DNA of 64,000 bases from Clostridia bacterium (lineage in GTDB: Bacteria > Bacillota > Clostridia > Oscillospirales > Acutalibacteraceae): positions 1-64,000 of the forward strand of contig JAFVBH010000080.1 in NCBI GenBank assembly GCA_017480115.1. Direction: 5' to 3'. Below are positions 17,129 through 26,906 of the stretch, piece by piece. A model generated the notes under the pieces. It saw only the letters and a list, made by a program, of their open reading frames with translations, was not told where the DNA came from and searched no databases. The translations under genes and the position numbers were made by a program. The first letter of the stretch is position 1, and every line of letters starts with the position of its first letter.

Positions 17129-18010
17129 ATGATCCGCAGTATGACGGGATACGGCAGGGCGCAGGATACTGTAGACGGCGTTACTGTTTCTATTGAAATC
17201 AAAAGTGTAAATTCCAGATATCTCGAGTTTAACCCGAGAGTATATAAAAATTATGCCTTTACCGAGGACAAGCTGCGCAGTTTTGTTCAACGCGTAATTT
17301 CCCGCGGCAAGGTGGATTGCTTCGTGCAGATCGAAAACGGCAACGAAAGTCCCGTTACCGTCGAGGTCAACCGTGCTCTTGCGGACGGATATTTTTATGC
17401 GCTGTCCGCAATGAAAGCGGCATACGGCATTCAGGACGAGATTTCCGTCAGCCGTCTGGCGTCGTTCCCAGATGTGCTTTCCGTACGCAAAGAGCCGGAG
17501 AATGAAGAACTGATCACGGGCGCGGTGCTTGCCGTTATGAAAACCGCCTGCGACAGTTTTGTCGCCATGCGGGAGACCGAGGGCGCGCGGCTTGCCGACG
17601 ATATTCTCGACAGGGCGGCGCATATTCTTGCGCTTGTCGGCAAAGTGGAAGCCCGTTCCCCTGAAACAGTGCGGGAATATAACGAAAAATTGGCGGCGCG
17701 GATCAAGGAGATTTTGAATGGCGCGAATATCGACGAGCAGCGGTTGCTTACCGAAGCTGCCATCTATGCGGATAAGGTTGCCGTGGACGAGGAAACTGTC
17801 CGTCTGCGCAGCCATATCGCGCAGGTGCGCAAGCTGCTGACCGAGAGCGACGAGCCTGTGGGCAGAAAACTGGATTTTATCGTGCAGGAGATCAACCGCG
17901 AGGCAAATACCATCGGCTCCAAAGCGCAGGATATTGAAATCGCGCAGACTGTGATCGAGATCAAGGCCGAGGTGGAAAAGATTCGCGAGCAGGTACAGAA
18001 TATAGAATAA
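17129..18010 (+). CDS. yicC: YicC/YloC family endoribonuclease
   Basis: 293 residues, typical length. N-terminal MIRSMTGYGRA and the C-terminal GRKLDFIVQEINREANTIGSKAQD signature are diagnostic of the YicC/YloC family, described as metal-dependent endoribonucleases acting on RNA. First gene of the conserved run yicC-remA-gmk-rpoZ-priA. The promoter lies 44-72 bases upstream. Confidence 0.92.
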   Translation: MIRSMTGYGRAQDTVDGVTVSIEIKSVNSRYLEFNPRVYKNYAFTEDKLRSFVQRVISRGKVDCFVQIENGNESPVTVEVNRALADGYFYALSAMKAAYGIQDEISVSRLASFPDVLSVRKEPENEELITGAVLAVMKTACDSFVAMRETEGARLADDILDRAAHILALVGKVEARSPETVREYNEKLAARIKEILNGANIDEQRLLTEAAIYADKVAVDEETVRLRSHIAQVRKLLTESDEPVGRKLDFIVQEINREANTIGSKAQDIEIAQTVIEIKAEVEKIREQVQNIE

Positions 18011-18028
18011 TTCCGAAAGGGCTATCCT

Positions 18029-18292
18029 ATGAAACTTATTAATATCGGCAGCGGAAACCTCGTAAATGCCGACCGGCTGCTTGCCGTCGTCAGTCCGGAA
18101 TCCGCGCCCATCAAGCGCATTATACAGGACAGCCGGGAACGCGGCAGTCTGATCGACGCCACCTACGGCAGAAAAACGAATGCTGTCATGATCACCGACA
18201 GCGATCATGTGGTACTTACATATCTTACACCGGAAAAAGTCGCCGCGCGAGTGACCGGCGGCAGTGATGATACTGAGGAGGCAGCCAAATGA
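18029..18292 (+). CDS. remA: DUF370 DNA-binding regulator RemA
   Basis: 87 residues, matching RemA/YlzA, a small DNA-binding regulator of biofilm matrix and osmoprotection genes in Bacillus. [31 protein letters not shown] and [15 protein letters not shown] are the family core. The C-terminal acidic tail ([11 protein letters not shown]) varies. Its stop overlaps the gmk start in ATGA. Confidence 0.92.
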   Translation: MKLINIGSGNLVNADRLLAVVSPESAPIKRIIQDSRERGSLIDATYGRKTNAVMITDSDHVVLTYLTPEKVAARVTGGSDDTEEAAK

Positions 18293-18861
18293 GATCCGAT
18301 AACAGAAAAGGCGTCATGGTCGTGCTGTCCGGACCCTCCGGCTGCGGCAAGGACACCGTGCTGAACCGTCTGCTGGAAATGAATGCGCGCATCTGTTCCT
18401 CTGTTTCCGCCACGACGCGGGCGCCCCGCCCCGGCGAGACAGACGGCGTTCACTATTATTTTATCTCCAAAGATGATTTTGAACAGCGCATAGAAAACGG
18501 TGATTTTATCGAATATGTGCAATATAATAACCACTATTACGGTACGCTGAAGTCCGAAATCGATACCGCCGTTGCTGCCGGGAAGATTATTGTGCTGGTG
18601 ATCGAGGTCAAAGGCGCCGCCAATATTATTTCCAAATATCCCGACGCAGTGTCGGTGTTCCTGATGCCGCCCTCCGTGCAGATTTTAGAGGAGCGTCTGC
18701 GTAATCGCGGCACGGATTCCGAGGAAAATATCAAAAAGCGCCTTTCCATCGCCGTAGACGAGATGGAAAAGAGCAGAATCTATAAACATGTGGTAATCAA
18801 TGACGATATCGATACTGCGGTGCAGACGATCTACGACATTGTTACCATGTATACGGAATGA
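18289..18861 (+). CDS. gmk: Guanylate kinase
   Basis: 190 residues. Phosphorylates GMP to GDP with ATP. The P-loop is GPSGCGKD (15-22) with Asp where Gly or Ser is usual after GK. The GMP-binding region [21 protein letters not shown] and [17 protein letters not shown] are intact, as is [17 protein letters not shown]. It begins inside remA's stop codon, the standard order in Firmicutes. Confidence 0.94.
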   Translation: MRSDNRKGVMVVLSGPSGCGKDTVLNRLLEMNARICSSVSATTRAPRPGETDGVHYYFISKDDFEQRIENGDFIEYVQYNNHYYGTLKSEIDTAVAAGKIIVLVIEVKGAANIISKYPDAVSVFLMPPSVQILEERLRNRGTDSEENIKKRLSIAVDEMEKSRIYKHVVINDDIDTAVQTIYDIVTMYTE

Positions 18862-18893
18862 GAAGAGAAAAGCAACAGAAAGGTTGATTGTTT

Positions 18894-19112
18894 ATGATAA
18901 GTCCCGATCTCAGCAAACTGCTGAAAACCGAAAACGGCGAGCTTAGCCGGTATTCGCTTGTTGCGGCGGTTTCCAAGCACGCCCGTGAGATTGTCGATCA
19001 GGCAAATGAGTCGCACGAAATCATTTCCGATAAGCCCATTAGTCTTGCGGTGGAAGAGCTTCTCGACGGTGAATACAGGATCGTTGAGAACAGAAGCGCC
19101 CTGGACGAATAA
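18894..19112 (+). CDS. rpoZ: DNA-directed RNA polymerase omega subunit
   Basis: 72 residues. Omega helps assemble and stabilise the beta-prime subunit. SRYSLVAAVSKHAREI and the conserved KPISLAVEELLDGEYRI match the clostridial omega pattern. ATG 18894 is used; the TTG at 18888 is a poorer alternative. The usual next gene coaBC is missing: priA follows after 24 bp. Confidence 0.88.
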   Translation: MISPDLSKLLKTENGELSRYSLVAAVSKHAREIVDQANESHEIISDKPISLAVEELLDGEYRIVENRSALDE

Positions 19113-19136
19113 TTCCGAAAGCAGGGTCGAATCACC

Positions 19137-21602
19137 TTGAGCGCCCGCAATATCGCAGAAATCGCGATCGAAAAAGCAAACCTCGATTTTGACAGCTTGT
19201 ACGATTACCTTATACCCGACGATATGCTCGAAACCATTGAGGTCGGATATAGGGTTCTTGTGCCTTTCGGAAACGGCGGCAGGAAGAGTCAGGGGTTTGT
19301 ATTCGCCGTGCATAAAAACTGTGAGCGGCAAAGTCTGCGGGGGTATAAATATATCAGCGAGCTTTGCGACAGTGAGGCGCTGCTCTCCGAAAAGGCGGTA
19401 CGGCTGGCGGAATGGCTGCGGGAGCGCACATTCTGCACTTATTTTGAAGCGGCAAAGGCAATGATCCCTGCGGGGCTGGTGCTGCACGGGAAGATCACCT
19501 ATTGTAGAGAAGCTTTCGTGCCCGCAGAGGTTGTCGCGGGACTTTCTGATGATGAAAAGGCGGTTTTCGGTGAAATATCCTCTTCTTCGAGATATGTTTC
19601 CGAAGACCGTATTCTTAAAAAATACGGCTTACGGCGGGATAATTCGATCCTGCCGTCGCTGCTGAAAAAAAAGCTGATTTACGCCAATATCTCCTCCGCC
19701 TCCGGTTTGGAGGGAAAAACGCGGCGCACGGCGACCCTTGCCGAGATTGAAGACGCTGAGCATACGTATGCTCGTCTGACGCCCAAGCAGCGCGCCGTGA
19801 TAGAGGCGCTGCGTGACGCAGGTTCCGCCACGGTCAGTGAACTTTGTTATTTCACCGGCGTGACCGCTTCGGTGGTGCTGGCGCTGGAAAATAAAGGGCT
19901 GCTGCAGTTGCGGGAGGAGCACGTTTATTCCCGTCCCTCCGTTTCCTACAGCGAAGTGGGGCATGCGGAGGAAATTTTACTTACCGAAGAGCAGAGCCGC
20001 GCCTTTGAAAGCCTGAAAACGGATTTTTACGCCGAAAGCGCATCCTGTTCGCTGCTTTACGGCGTGACCGGCAGCGGCAAAACCAAGGTTTATATGCGGC
20101 TGATCGATGAAGCGCTGCTAACCGATCGCGGCGTAATCCTGATGGTGCCGGAAATCTCGCTGACGCCCCAAACGCTGGCGCTGTTTTATTCCCGATACGG
20201 CAAGAAAGTGGCGGTGTTCCACAGCGGACTTTCCGCCGGGGAGCGCGCCGACGAGTGGAAACGCGTCAAGCGCGGCGAGGCGCAGATCGCCGTTGGCACC
20301 CGCAGCGCGGTATTCGCGCCCTTTGCCGACGTGGGGCTGATCGTTATCGACGAGGAGCAGGAGCATACTTATAAATCCGAGCGTTCCCCCCGTTACGACG
20401 CGATTGATGTGGCGAAATATATCTGCGGCAGGGACAATGCGCTGCTGGTGCTTGCCTCCGCGACCCCGTCCATGGTGAGCTTTTCCAAGGCGCGGGCGGG
20501 CAGATATAAGCTGCTGCGGTTGACAAAGCGTTATGGTACGGCGGTGCTGCCGCAGGTACGCGTCGTGGATATGTCCGCGCAGCCTGCGGTCGGCTCGTTG
20601 AGTGAACCGCTGATCGGCGCCATCGGCGACAATTTAAAAAATAACAAACAGACAATTTTACTGATGAACCGGCGAGGGTATAATACATTTGTCGCCTGCC
20701 AAAGCTGCAAGACGGTGGTATCCTGCCCGTCGTGCAGCATTTCGCTGACTTATCACCGGGCAAACAACCGGCTGATGTGCCACTACTGCGGGTATTCCGC
20801 GCCCTATACCGAGACCTGTCCCCACTGCGGCGGCAGCGAGGTGCGGTATTCCGGCTTCGGTACTCAGCGGGTGGAGGATGAACTGCATGCGCTGTTTCCG
20901 GAGGCGCGGGTTCTGCGTATGGACGCGGACACCACCATGGCGAAAAACGCGCATGAAAAAAAATTGAAAGCATTTGCCGACGGGCAGTACGATATTCTGA
21001 TCGGCACACAGATGGTGGCGAAGGGGCTGGATTTTCCCAACGTCACGCTGACGGGGGTCGTCTCCGCCGATATGGGCGTGTATAAGGACGATTACCGCAG
21101 CGGCGAACGTGCTTTTGATTTGCTGACGCAGGTCATCGGCAGAGCGGGCAGACGGACGCAGCAAGGCCTTGCCATGATCCAGACCGTCTCGCCGGACAAC
21201 GAGATTATTCACATGTCCGCCAAGCAGGATTATGATTCCTTTTACGCATCGGAGATTGAGAATCGACGTATGATGATTTATCCGCCGTTTTGTGATATTT
21301 GCATGGTCGGCTTTGTCAGCGAGCAGGAAATCGCCGCCCGCGCAGGCGCGCAGCGATTCCTTGCGGATTTAAAGCGGAGAACCGCTGAGGCGTATTCCGA
21401 TCAACGGTTGATCGTGATCGGACCCAACCCGTCCTTTATTCACAAAATGGGCAACAAATACAGATACCGTCTTATAATAAAGTGTAAGAATTCCAAGCGT
21501 TTTCGCGCGATGATCCGCGCGTTAATGACGGAATTTATGAAAAATAAACTGTTTAAAAACGTCAGCATTTTCGCGGTTATAAACCCCGAAAGTATGTTTT
21601 AA
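19137..21602 (+). CDS. priA: Primosomal protein N' (replication restart helicase PriA)
   Basis: 821 residues, at the upper end of the family range. Domains: N-terminal 3'-DNA-binding domain (VLVPFGNGGRKSQGFV), winged helix, DEXH helicase with Walker A GVTGSGKT and DEEQEH, a zinc-binding insert with eight cysteines (CQSC...CPSC...CHYCG...CPHCG), and helicase motifs GTQMVAKGLDFPNVTL and QVIGRAGR. It reloads the replisome at stalled forks. Start is TTG 19137 with a weak AGGG upstream; no better in-frame start is near. Confidence 0.95.
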   Translation: MSARNIAEIAIEKANLDFDSLYDYLIPDDMLETIEVGYRVLVPFGNGGRKSQGFVFAVHKNCERQSLRGYKYISELCDSEALLSEKAVRLAEWLRERTFCTYFEAAKAMIPAGLVLHGKITYCREAFVPAEVVAGLSDDEKAVFGEISSSSRYVSEDRILKKYGLRRDNSILPSLLKKKLIYANISSASGLEGKTRRTATLAEIEDAEHTYARLTPKQRAVIEALRDAGSATVSELCYFTGVTASVVLALENKGLLQLREEHVYSRPSVSYSEVGHAEEILLTEEQSRAFESLKTDFYAESASCSLLYGVTGSGKTKVYMRLIDEALLTDRGVILMVPEISLTPQTLALFYSRYGKKVAVFHSGLSAGERADEWKRVKRGEAQIAVGTRSAVFAPFADVGLIVIDEEQEHTYKSERSPRYDAIDVAKYICGRDNALLVLASATPSMVSFSKARAGRYKLLRLTKRYGTAVLPQVRVVDMSAQPAVGSLSEPLIGAIGDNLKNNKQTILLMNRRGYNTFVACQSCKTVVSCPSCSISLTYHRANNRLMCHYCGYSAPYTETCPHCGGSEVRYSGFGTQRVEDELHALFPEARVLRMDADTTMAKNAHEKKLKAFADGQYDILIGTQMVAKGLDFPNVTLTGVVSADMGVYKDDYRSGERAFDLLTQVIGRAGRRTQQGLAMIQTVSPDNEIIHMSAKQDYDSFYASEIENRRMMIYPPFCDICMVGFVSEQEIAARAGAQRFLADLKRRTAEAYSDQRLIVIGPNPSFIHKMGNKYRYRLIIKCKNSKRFRAMIRALMTEFMKNKLFKNVSIFAVINPESMF

Positions 21603-21617
21603 GAAAGGTAGAGCAGT

Positions 21618-22088
21618 ATGGCGCTTAGAAATTTGCGGGTCAACGGCGACCCGATTTTAAGAAAAAAAAGCCGTCCGGTGGAGGTCTTTGATGAAAAGTT
21701 GTGGCAGCTGCTGGAGGATATGCGCGATACGCTGGTCAAATCCGGCGGCGTGGGACTTGCTGCGGTGCAGGTAGGCGTGCTGAAGCGCGTTGTGCTGGTG
21801 GACTGCGGCGACGGACTGCTGGAGCTTATTAACCCCGAGATCGTTTCCTCCGAAGGGACGCAGCGGGAGACGGAAGGCTGCCTGTCAATCCCTGCGCGGG
21901 CGGGGGTCACAGAGCGTCCGGCTAGGGTGCGCGTCCGCGCGCAGAACCGGCACGGCGACTGGTGCCTGTATGAGGGAACGGAGCTGAAAGCGCGCTGTTT
22001 CTGCCACGAGCTGGATCATCTGGACGGCGTTTTGTTCACAGACCGTCTGGCGCCCGGCGAACATATTTACCGAACGGAACAGAATTAA
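21618..22088 (+). CDS. def: Peptide deformylase
   Basis: 156 residues. Removes the formyl group from nascent proteins. All three motifs are intact: GVGLAAVQVG (45-54), EGCLSIP with C88, and HELDHLDG with H130, E131 and H134 binding the metal. It is paired with fmt 12 bp downstream, the usual arrangement for formyl-Met cycle genes. GAAAGGTAGAG precedes ATG. Confidence 0.96.
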   Translation: MALRNLRVNGDPILRKKSRPVEVFDEKLWQLLEDMRDTLVKSGGVGLAAVQVGVLKRVVLVDCGDGLLELINPEIVSSEGTQRETEGCLSIPARAGVTERPARVRVRAQNRHGDWCLYEGTELKARCFCHELDHLDGVLFTDRLAPGEHIYRTEQN

Positions 22089-22100
22089 GGAGGACGCGGT

Positions 22101-23009
22101 ATGTACAGTGTCATCTATATGGGTACGCCGGATTTTGCAGTGCCCTGCCTCGAAGCGCTGGCGGATGCGGGGGCGCAGATCAAATGCGTCGTCACCCAGC
22201 CGGATAAGCCCGTGGGCAGAAAACAGATTCTGACTCCCTCCGCGGTGAAAAAAGCCGCACTGGAACGAGGACTGCCGGTTTATCAGCCCAATACGCTGAA
22301 AAGCGACGAAGCGTACGAGTATTTAAAACAGTTTGATGTGGACTTTCTCGTGGTGGCGGCGTACGGTAAGATCTTACCCAAGCGTGTGCTGGAGCTGCCG
22401 CGGATTGCGCCGGTCAACGTGCATGGCTCGCTGTTGCCGCATCTGCGGGGCGCGGCGCCGATTCAGCGGGCAGTGATGGGCGGCGATAAGGTTTCCGGCG
22501 TCACGACCATGCTGATGGGCGAGGGGCTGGATACCGGCGATATGCTTTTAAAAGAAGTTGTCAAGATCGGCGAAAAAGAGACCGCGGGCGAATTGTTTGA
22601 CCGCCTTGCCGCGCTGAGCCCGACGATCCTTTTAAAGACCCTTGATGGACTTGTCAGCGGTGCGATCACGCCCATAAAACAGAACGACGACGAGGCGGAT
22701 TACGCCGCCATGCTCTCGCCTGCGGAGGCGGAGATCAATTGGAACGATACCGCCGAGACGATCTATAATCTTGTCAGAGGGTTAAATCCCTGGCCGGTGG
22801 CGTATACGCGGCTGGACGGAAAAAAATTCAAGATATATACTTGTGAGAAAACGGATATAGTGAATAATAGCGGCGATTGCGGACTGTTTGCCGAAAACGG
22901 GAAAATTTACGCCCGCTGCGCCGATAAAGTTTTACATCTGACCGAGATTCAGGCGGAGGGCGGCAAACGTATGCTGGACGACGCCTATTTGCGCGGTCAT
23001 ACGCTTTAA
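22101..23009 (+). CDS. fmt: Methionyl-tRNA formyltransferase
   Basis: 302 residues. Formylates initiator Met-tRNA using 10-formyl-THF. MGTPDFAVPCLEAL at the N-terminus and the catalytic region NVHGSLLPHLRGAAPIQRAVMGGD (catalytic Asn/His) are clear, with the C-terminal OB-like domain (AEINWNDTAETIYNLVRGLNPWP). AAGGAGG precedes ATG. The end is slightly short for the family (about 310). Confidence 0.95.
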   Translation: MYSVIYMGTPDFAVPCLEALADAGAQIKCVVTQPDKPVGRKQILTPSAVKKAALERGLPVYQPNTLKSDEAYEYLKQFDVDFLVVAAYGKILPKRVLELPRIAPVNVHGSLLPHLRGAAPIQRAVMGGDKVSGVTTMLMGEGLDTGDMLLKEVVKIGEKETAGELFDRLAALSPTILLKTLDGLVSGAITPIKQNDDEADYAAMLSPAEAEINWNDTAETIYNLVRGLNPWPVAYTRLDGKKFKIYTCEKTDIVNNSGDCGLFAENGKIYARCADKVLHLTEIQAEGGKRMLDDAYLRGHTL

Positions 23010-23029
23010 TTGACGAATGAGGTAAGACC

Positions 23030-23743
23030 ATGTACGGTAATTATTATTATGGTATTGACTGGACGTATATTGTTTTGGTGCTGCCCGCGCTGATCCTGTC
23101 GATCGTCGCGCAGATTCGGGTGAAATCTGTTTATAAAACGATGTCCGCGCGCCTGAATACCACAGGGCTGACCGGCGCGGCGGCGGCAAAGGCCGTGCTT
23201 GCGCATTACGGAATCACCAACGTGCAGGTGGAGCGGGTGAATGGGCAGTTGACTGACCATTTTGACCCGCGTTCCAATGTGATCCGCCTGTCGGAGGGCG
23301 TTTACGATTCGTATTCCGTCGCTGCGGTGGGGATCGCCGCCCATGAAGCGGGACATGCCGCCCAATACGCGGAGGGCTACGCGCCCATCAAGCTGCGTAA
23401 TTCCATTGTGCCCGTGGCAAACGTATCCTCATGGATCGGGATTCCGCTGGCATTCCTCGGCTATTTTCTCAGCATTGAGCCGCTGATCTATATCGGGCTT
23501 GCGCTGTATTCCGTCATCATGCTTTTCCATCTGTTGACGCTGCCGGTGGAGCTGAACGCCAGCCGCCGGGCGCTGAATGTGATTCAGACTGACCGGCTTT
23601 TGCGGCAGGACGCGGAATACCGCGACGCGCGGCAGGTGCTGACCGCGGCGGCAATGACCTACGTTGCCTCCCTTGCCACCAGTTTGATGAGCCTTTTACG
23701 CCTGATTATTATTTTTACGGGCAGGGGCAACAGAAGAAGATAA
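23030..23743 (+). CDS. Zinc metallopeptidase, YugP family
   Basis: 237 residues, membrane-bound. Zinc motif HEAGH at residues 105-109 follows a first membrane span (about 12-30). Two or three further spans lie at about 130-175 and near the C-terminus. It matches PF04298 (Zn-dependent peptidase, Bacillus YugP). Between fmt and rsmB in many Clostridia. The substrate is unknown. GAGGTAAG precedes the ATG. Confidence 0.9.
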   Translation: MYGNYYYGIDWTYIVLVLPALILSIVAQIRVKSVYKTMSARLNTTGLTGAAAAKAVLAHYGITNVQVERVNGQLTDHFDPRSNVIRLSEGVYDSYSVAAVGIAAHEAGHAAQYAEGYAPIKLRNSIVPVANVSSWIGIPLAFLGYFLSIEPLIYIGLALYSVIMLFHLLTLPVELNASRRALNVIQTDRLLRQDAEYRDARQVLTAAAMTYVASLATSLMSLLRLIIIFTGRGNRRR

Positions 23744-23756
23744 AAAAGGAATCCCT

Positions 23757-25061
23757 ATGAAAGATACCTCCAGACATGCGGCATATACCGTCTTGCTCGA
23801 GATGGAACGGGAGAATGCCTATTCCAATATCGGGCTGGACAGAGCCTTGTCCCGTCTTGCTATGGAACGGCGGGAGAAGGCGTTTCTTACGCGGCTTGTA
23901 AACGGCGTGACCGAGCGTCGGCTGACGCTGGATCATAATATTCGCCTGTATTTGCGGCAGAACAGCCGCCTGAAGCCCAATGTGCGTACATTGCTGCGTA
24001 TGGGCGCGTATGAACTGCTGTTTTGCGACGGCGTGCCCGCCCGCGCTTCGGTCAACGAGTACGTGGCGCTGTCGAAAACCGTGGGCGCCGCCTATGCCTC
24101 CGGTATGATTAACGCGATCCTGCGCAGGATCGCCGAACACGGGCTGACGCTGCCCGCCAATGGGGCGGAAAATTATCTTTCCGTAAAATATTCTCTGCCC
24201 TTGGCGACCGTCGCCTGTTTTGAGAAAATTTACGGCGGAGAGACCGAGAAGTTTCTTGCTTCGCTGTTTGACAGAACCAAAATCTACGGCAGAATCAATA
24301 CGACCAAAACGACCTTTGCCGCGTTGCAATCGCAGCTGGCGGCGGAGGGGATCGGGATCACGGCGGCGCCCGATTTTGACGAAGCGTTTTATTTTGACGA
24401 TACCGCCGCGTTTATGGAGACGGACGCGTTTCGGCAGGGCTTGTTCCATATTCAGGATCTGGCGTCGATCGCGGCGTCGCGTCTGCTGGAGATACAGCCG
24501 GGCATGACCGTGCTGGACGTTTGCGCCGCACCGGGCGGGAAGAGCTTTACGGCGGCGGAGCTGCTGGGCGGGACGGGCAGCGTCACCGCCTGCGATATAC
24601 ATAAACACAAGGTGGCGTTGATCGCCAAGGGCGCCGTGCGGCTGGGACTTCCCAACATGCGCGCCGTGCTGCGGGACGCGACCGCGCCGGACGGTTCCGC
24701 GCTGTATGACCGGATCATCTGCGACGTGCCCTGCTCCGGGCTTGGCGTGCTGCGTAAAAAACCGGAGATTCGGTATAAATCGATAGACGACCTTTCCGAA
24801 CTGACTGCCCTGCAATACAAGATCCTGGACGCGTCCGCCGCGTCGCTCAAGGTCGGCGGCAGGCTGGTGTATTCCACCTGTACCGTCACGCAATGTGAAA
24901 ATGAGGATATTATTGAAAAATTTCTTGCCTCGCATGAGAATTTTGCCCCGGCGCGGCAAACGCTGCCGGTGGGGACCGCAGGGGCGTACGGCGTTCGCTT
25001 CGCGCCCCATGCCGATGATTGCGACGGGTTTTACGCCTGCGGGCTGATAAGGAGAAGCTGA
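23757..25061 (+). CDS. rsmB: 16S rRNA (cytosine-967-C5)-methyltransferase
   Basis: 434 residues: N-terminal NusB-like domain (1-140) and a SAM-dependent m5C methyltransferase domain with VLDVCAAPGGKSF (motif I), DVPCSGLGVLRKKPEIRY (motif IV with catalytic-site Cys) and STCTVTQCEN (motif VI nucleophile Cys). Modifies C967 of 16S rRNA (E. coli numbering). The stop overlaps rlmN's start by one base. Confidence 0.94.
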   Translation: MKDTSRHAAYTVLLEMERENAYSNIGLDRALSRLAMERREKAFLTRLVNGVTERRLTLDHNIRLYLRQNSRLKPNVRTLLRMGAYELLFCDGVPARASVNEYVALSKTVGAAYASGMINAILRRIAEHGLTLPANGAENYLSVKYSLPLATVACFEKIYGGETEKFLASLFDRTKIYGRINTTKTTFAALQSQLAAEGIGITAAPDFDEAFYFDDTAAFMETDAFRQGLFHIQDLASIAASRLLEIQPGMTVLDVCAAPGGKSFTAAELLGGTGSVTACDIHKHKVALIAKGAVRLGLPNMRAVLRDATAPDGSALYDRIICDVPCSGLGVLRKKPEIRYKSIDDLSELTALQYKILDASAASLKVGGRLVYSTCTVTQCENEDIIEKFLASHENFAPARQTLPVGTAGAYGVRFAPHADDCDGFYACGLIRRS

Positions 25062-26119
25062 TGGAACAGCGGAAAAAAATCGATATTGTTTCTCTGAATT
25101 TTGAGGAGCTGCGCGCCGCAGTCGCCGCCATGGGCGAGCCGAAATTCCGCGCCGATCAGATTTATCAGTGGCTGCATGTCCGCGGGGCTTCGGATTTTTC
25201 CGAAATGACAAATATTTCCAAGGCGCTGCGGGAAAAATTAAATGACAACTTTGTCATATTTTCCTGCGCTATTGAAAAAAAACTGGTTTCCTGCTATGAT
25301 GATACGGTAAAATACCTTTTCCGCCTTGCCGACGGGGAGTTTGTGGAGACCGTCGTCATGAAGTATAAATACGGCTGGTCGATCTGCGTGTCCTGTCAGG
25401 TAGGCTGTAAAATGCGCTGCGCGTTCTGCGCCTCCACCCTCGGGGGCTGCGTGCGAAATTTGCGCGTTTCGGAGATTTTGGGGCAGGTCTACGCTGCCGG
25501 GCGCGATCTCGGCGTACGGATTTCCCATATCGTGATGATGGGGATGGGCGAGCCGCTGGATAACTACGACAATGCGGTAAAATTTATTTCCATGGTCAGC
25601 GACGCGCACGGGCTGCATATCAGCGCGCGGAACATCTCGCTGTCCACCTGCGGGATCGTGCCGAAAATTTACGAGCTGGCAGACTTGAAAAGCGGTATCA
25701 CGCTTTCCGTGTCGCTGCACGCGCCCAACGACGAAATCCGTTCGCGTATCATGCCCGTCAATAAACGCTGGAACATGGAGGCGCTTTTGGCTGCCGTGCG
25801 GCGTTATATTGCCGAAACTGGCAGGCGGGTGTCCTTTGAGTATACGATGATCCGCGGGGTGAACGATGCGCCTGCGCACGCGCGGGAGCTGGCGGCGCGT
25901 CTGCGCGGCATGCTGTGCCACGTGAACCTGATCCCCGTCAATACCGTGCGGGAGACGGGGCTGCAAGCCACGCACGCGCCTGAGGTGCAGAAATTCAAGG
26001 CGGCGCTGGAGCGCGGCGGGATCAACGTCACCGTTCGCCGAACGCTGGGTGCGGATATTAACGCATCCTGCGGGCAGTTGCGGAAGTCCGCCAAGCAGAC
26101 AGACGCAAACGAATCATAA
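25061..26119 (+). CDS. rlmN: Dual-specificity 23S rRNA/tRNA adenine-C2 methyltransferase
   Basis: 352 residues. Radical-SAM enzyme making m2A2503 in 23S rRNA and m2A37 in tRNA. The CX3CX2C cluster motif is C116-K-M-R-C120-A-F-C123. The MMGMGEPLDNYDNV-like segment, SLHAPNDEIRSRIMPVNK and the C-terminal Cys (NASCGQL) that forms the catalytic disulfide are present. ATG 25061 is preceded by AAGGAGAAGCTG. Confidence 0.95.
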   Translation: MEQRKKIDIVSLNFEELRAAVAAMGEPKFRADQIYQWLHVRGASDFSEMTNISKALREKLNDNFVIFSCAIEKKLVSCYDDTVKYLFRLADGEFVETVVMKYKYGWSICVSCQVGCKMRCAFCASTLGGCVRNLRVSEILGQVYAAGRDLGVRISHIVMMGMGEPLDNYDNAVKFISMVSDAHGLHISARNISLSTCGIVPKIYELADLKSGITLSVSLHAPNDEIRSRIMPVNKRWNMEALLAAVRRYIAETGRRVSFEYTMIRGVNDAPAHARELAARLRGMLCHVNLIPVNTVRETGLQATHAPEVQKFKAALERGGINVTVRRTLGADINASCGQLRKSAKQTDANES

Positions 26120-26161
26120 AGAACTGCGGCGTCGTGCCGCGTCATAGGGGGTTGAAATAAG

Positions 26162-26893
26162 ATGCTTATTTCCGCAAAAACCGATGTAGGTAAGGTAAGA
26201 GTCGAAAATCAGGACGCTTACAGAACCGGCGAACTGCCCAATGGGATCGCCTTTGCCGTTGTGTGCGACGGTATGGGCGGCGCGGCGGGCGGCAGCGTTG
26301 CCAGTACTGTGGCTTCGGATACCTTTGCGCAGGGCTTTGTTGCCGCTGCGGAAAAAGGATTGCCGAGAAAATCTCTGAAATCGATGCTGACCGTGCTTTG
26401 CGATAAGGCAAACAGCGCGGTTTATACGAAAGCGCAGGCGGACAGCGCGTTAAGCGGCATGGGCACCACCATCGTCGCCGCAGTGACGGACGGCGCGCGG
26501 CTCTGCACCGTGCATGCGGGCGACAGCCGGGCGTATCTGTTCGCTGACGATACGCTGACGCAGCTGACCAAGGATCATTCCGTGGTGCAGACCCTGTTGG
26601 ACGACGGCTACATAACTGAAGAACAGGCGGCGCACCACATCTATAAAAACCTGATTACCCGCGCTCTGGGCACCGAGCCGGAGGTGCCCGTGGATTACAA
26701 TGAATACGCGCTGAATTCCGGCGAAACGGTGCTTTTATGTACCGACGGACTGACAAACTACCTGACCGTAGGGGAGATCGCGGGGATTATCAAATCCAAC
26801 AGTACCGAGGCTGCCGCCGCGCTGCTTGTGGACGCGGCAAACGACAACGGCGGCGGCGATAACGTGACTGTCGTGCTGATCAAGAGAGTCTAA
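26162..26893 (+). CDS. prpC: PP2C-type Ser/Thr protein phosphatase
   Basis: 243 residues. Reverses the action of the adjacent PASTA kinase. PP2C metal motifs are all seen: NQDAY, VVCDGMGGAAGG, GDSRAYLF, LLCTDGLTNYL and GGGDNVTVVLI. Lies 13 bp before prkC, the canonical phosphatase-kinase pair. Bacillus and streptococcal homologues act on translation factors and cell wall proteins. Confidence 0.94.
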   Translation: MLISAKTDVGKVRVENQDAYRTGELPNGIAFAVVCDGMGGAAGGSVASTVASDTFAQGFVAAAEKGLPRKSLKSMLTVLCDKANSAVYTKAQADSALSGMGTTIVAAVTDGARLCTVHAGDSRAYLFADDTLTQLTKDHSVVQTLLDDGYITEEQAAHHIYKNLITRALGTEPEVPVDYNEYALNSGETVLLCTDGLTNYLTVGEIAGIIKSNSTEAAAALLVDAANDNGGGDNVTVVLIKRV

Positions 26894-26906
26894 GGAGGGT
26901 GCAGGA

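Noticed and set aside
23715..25211. Long minus-strand open frame (498 residues) opposite rsmB
   Set aside because: Arg/Gly/His-rich composition and no family motif; it is the mirror of codon bias in rsmB, which has all its motifs on the plus strand.
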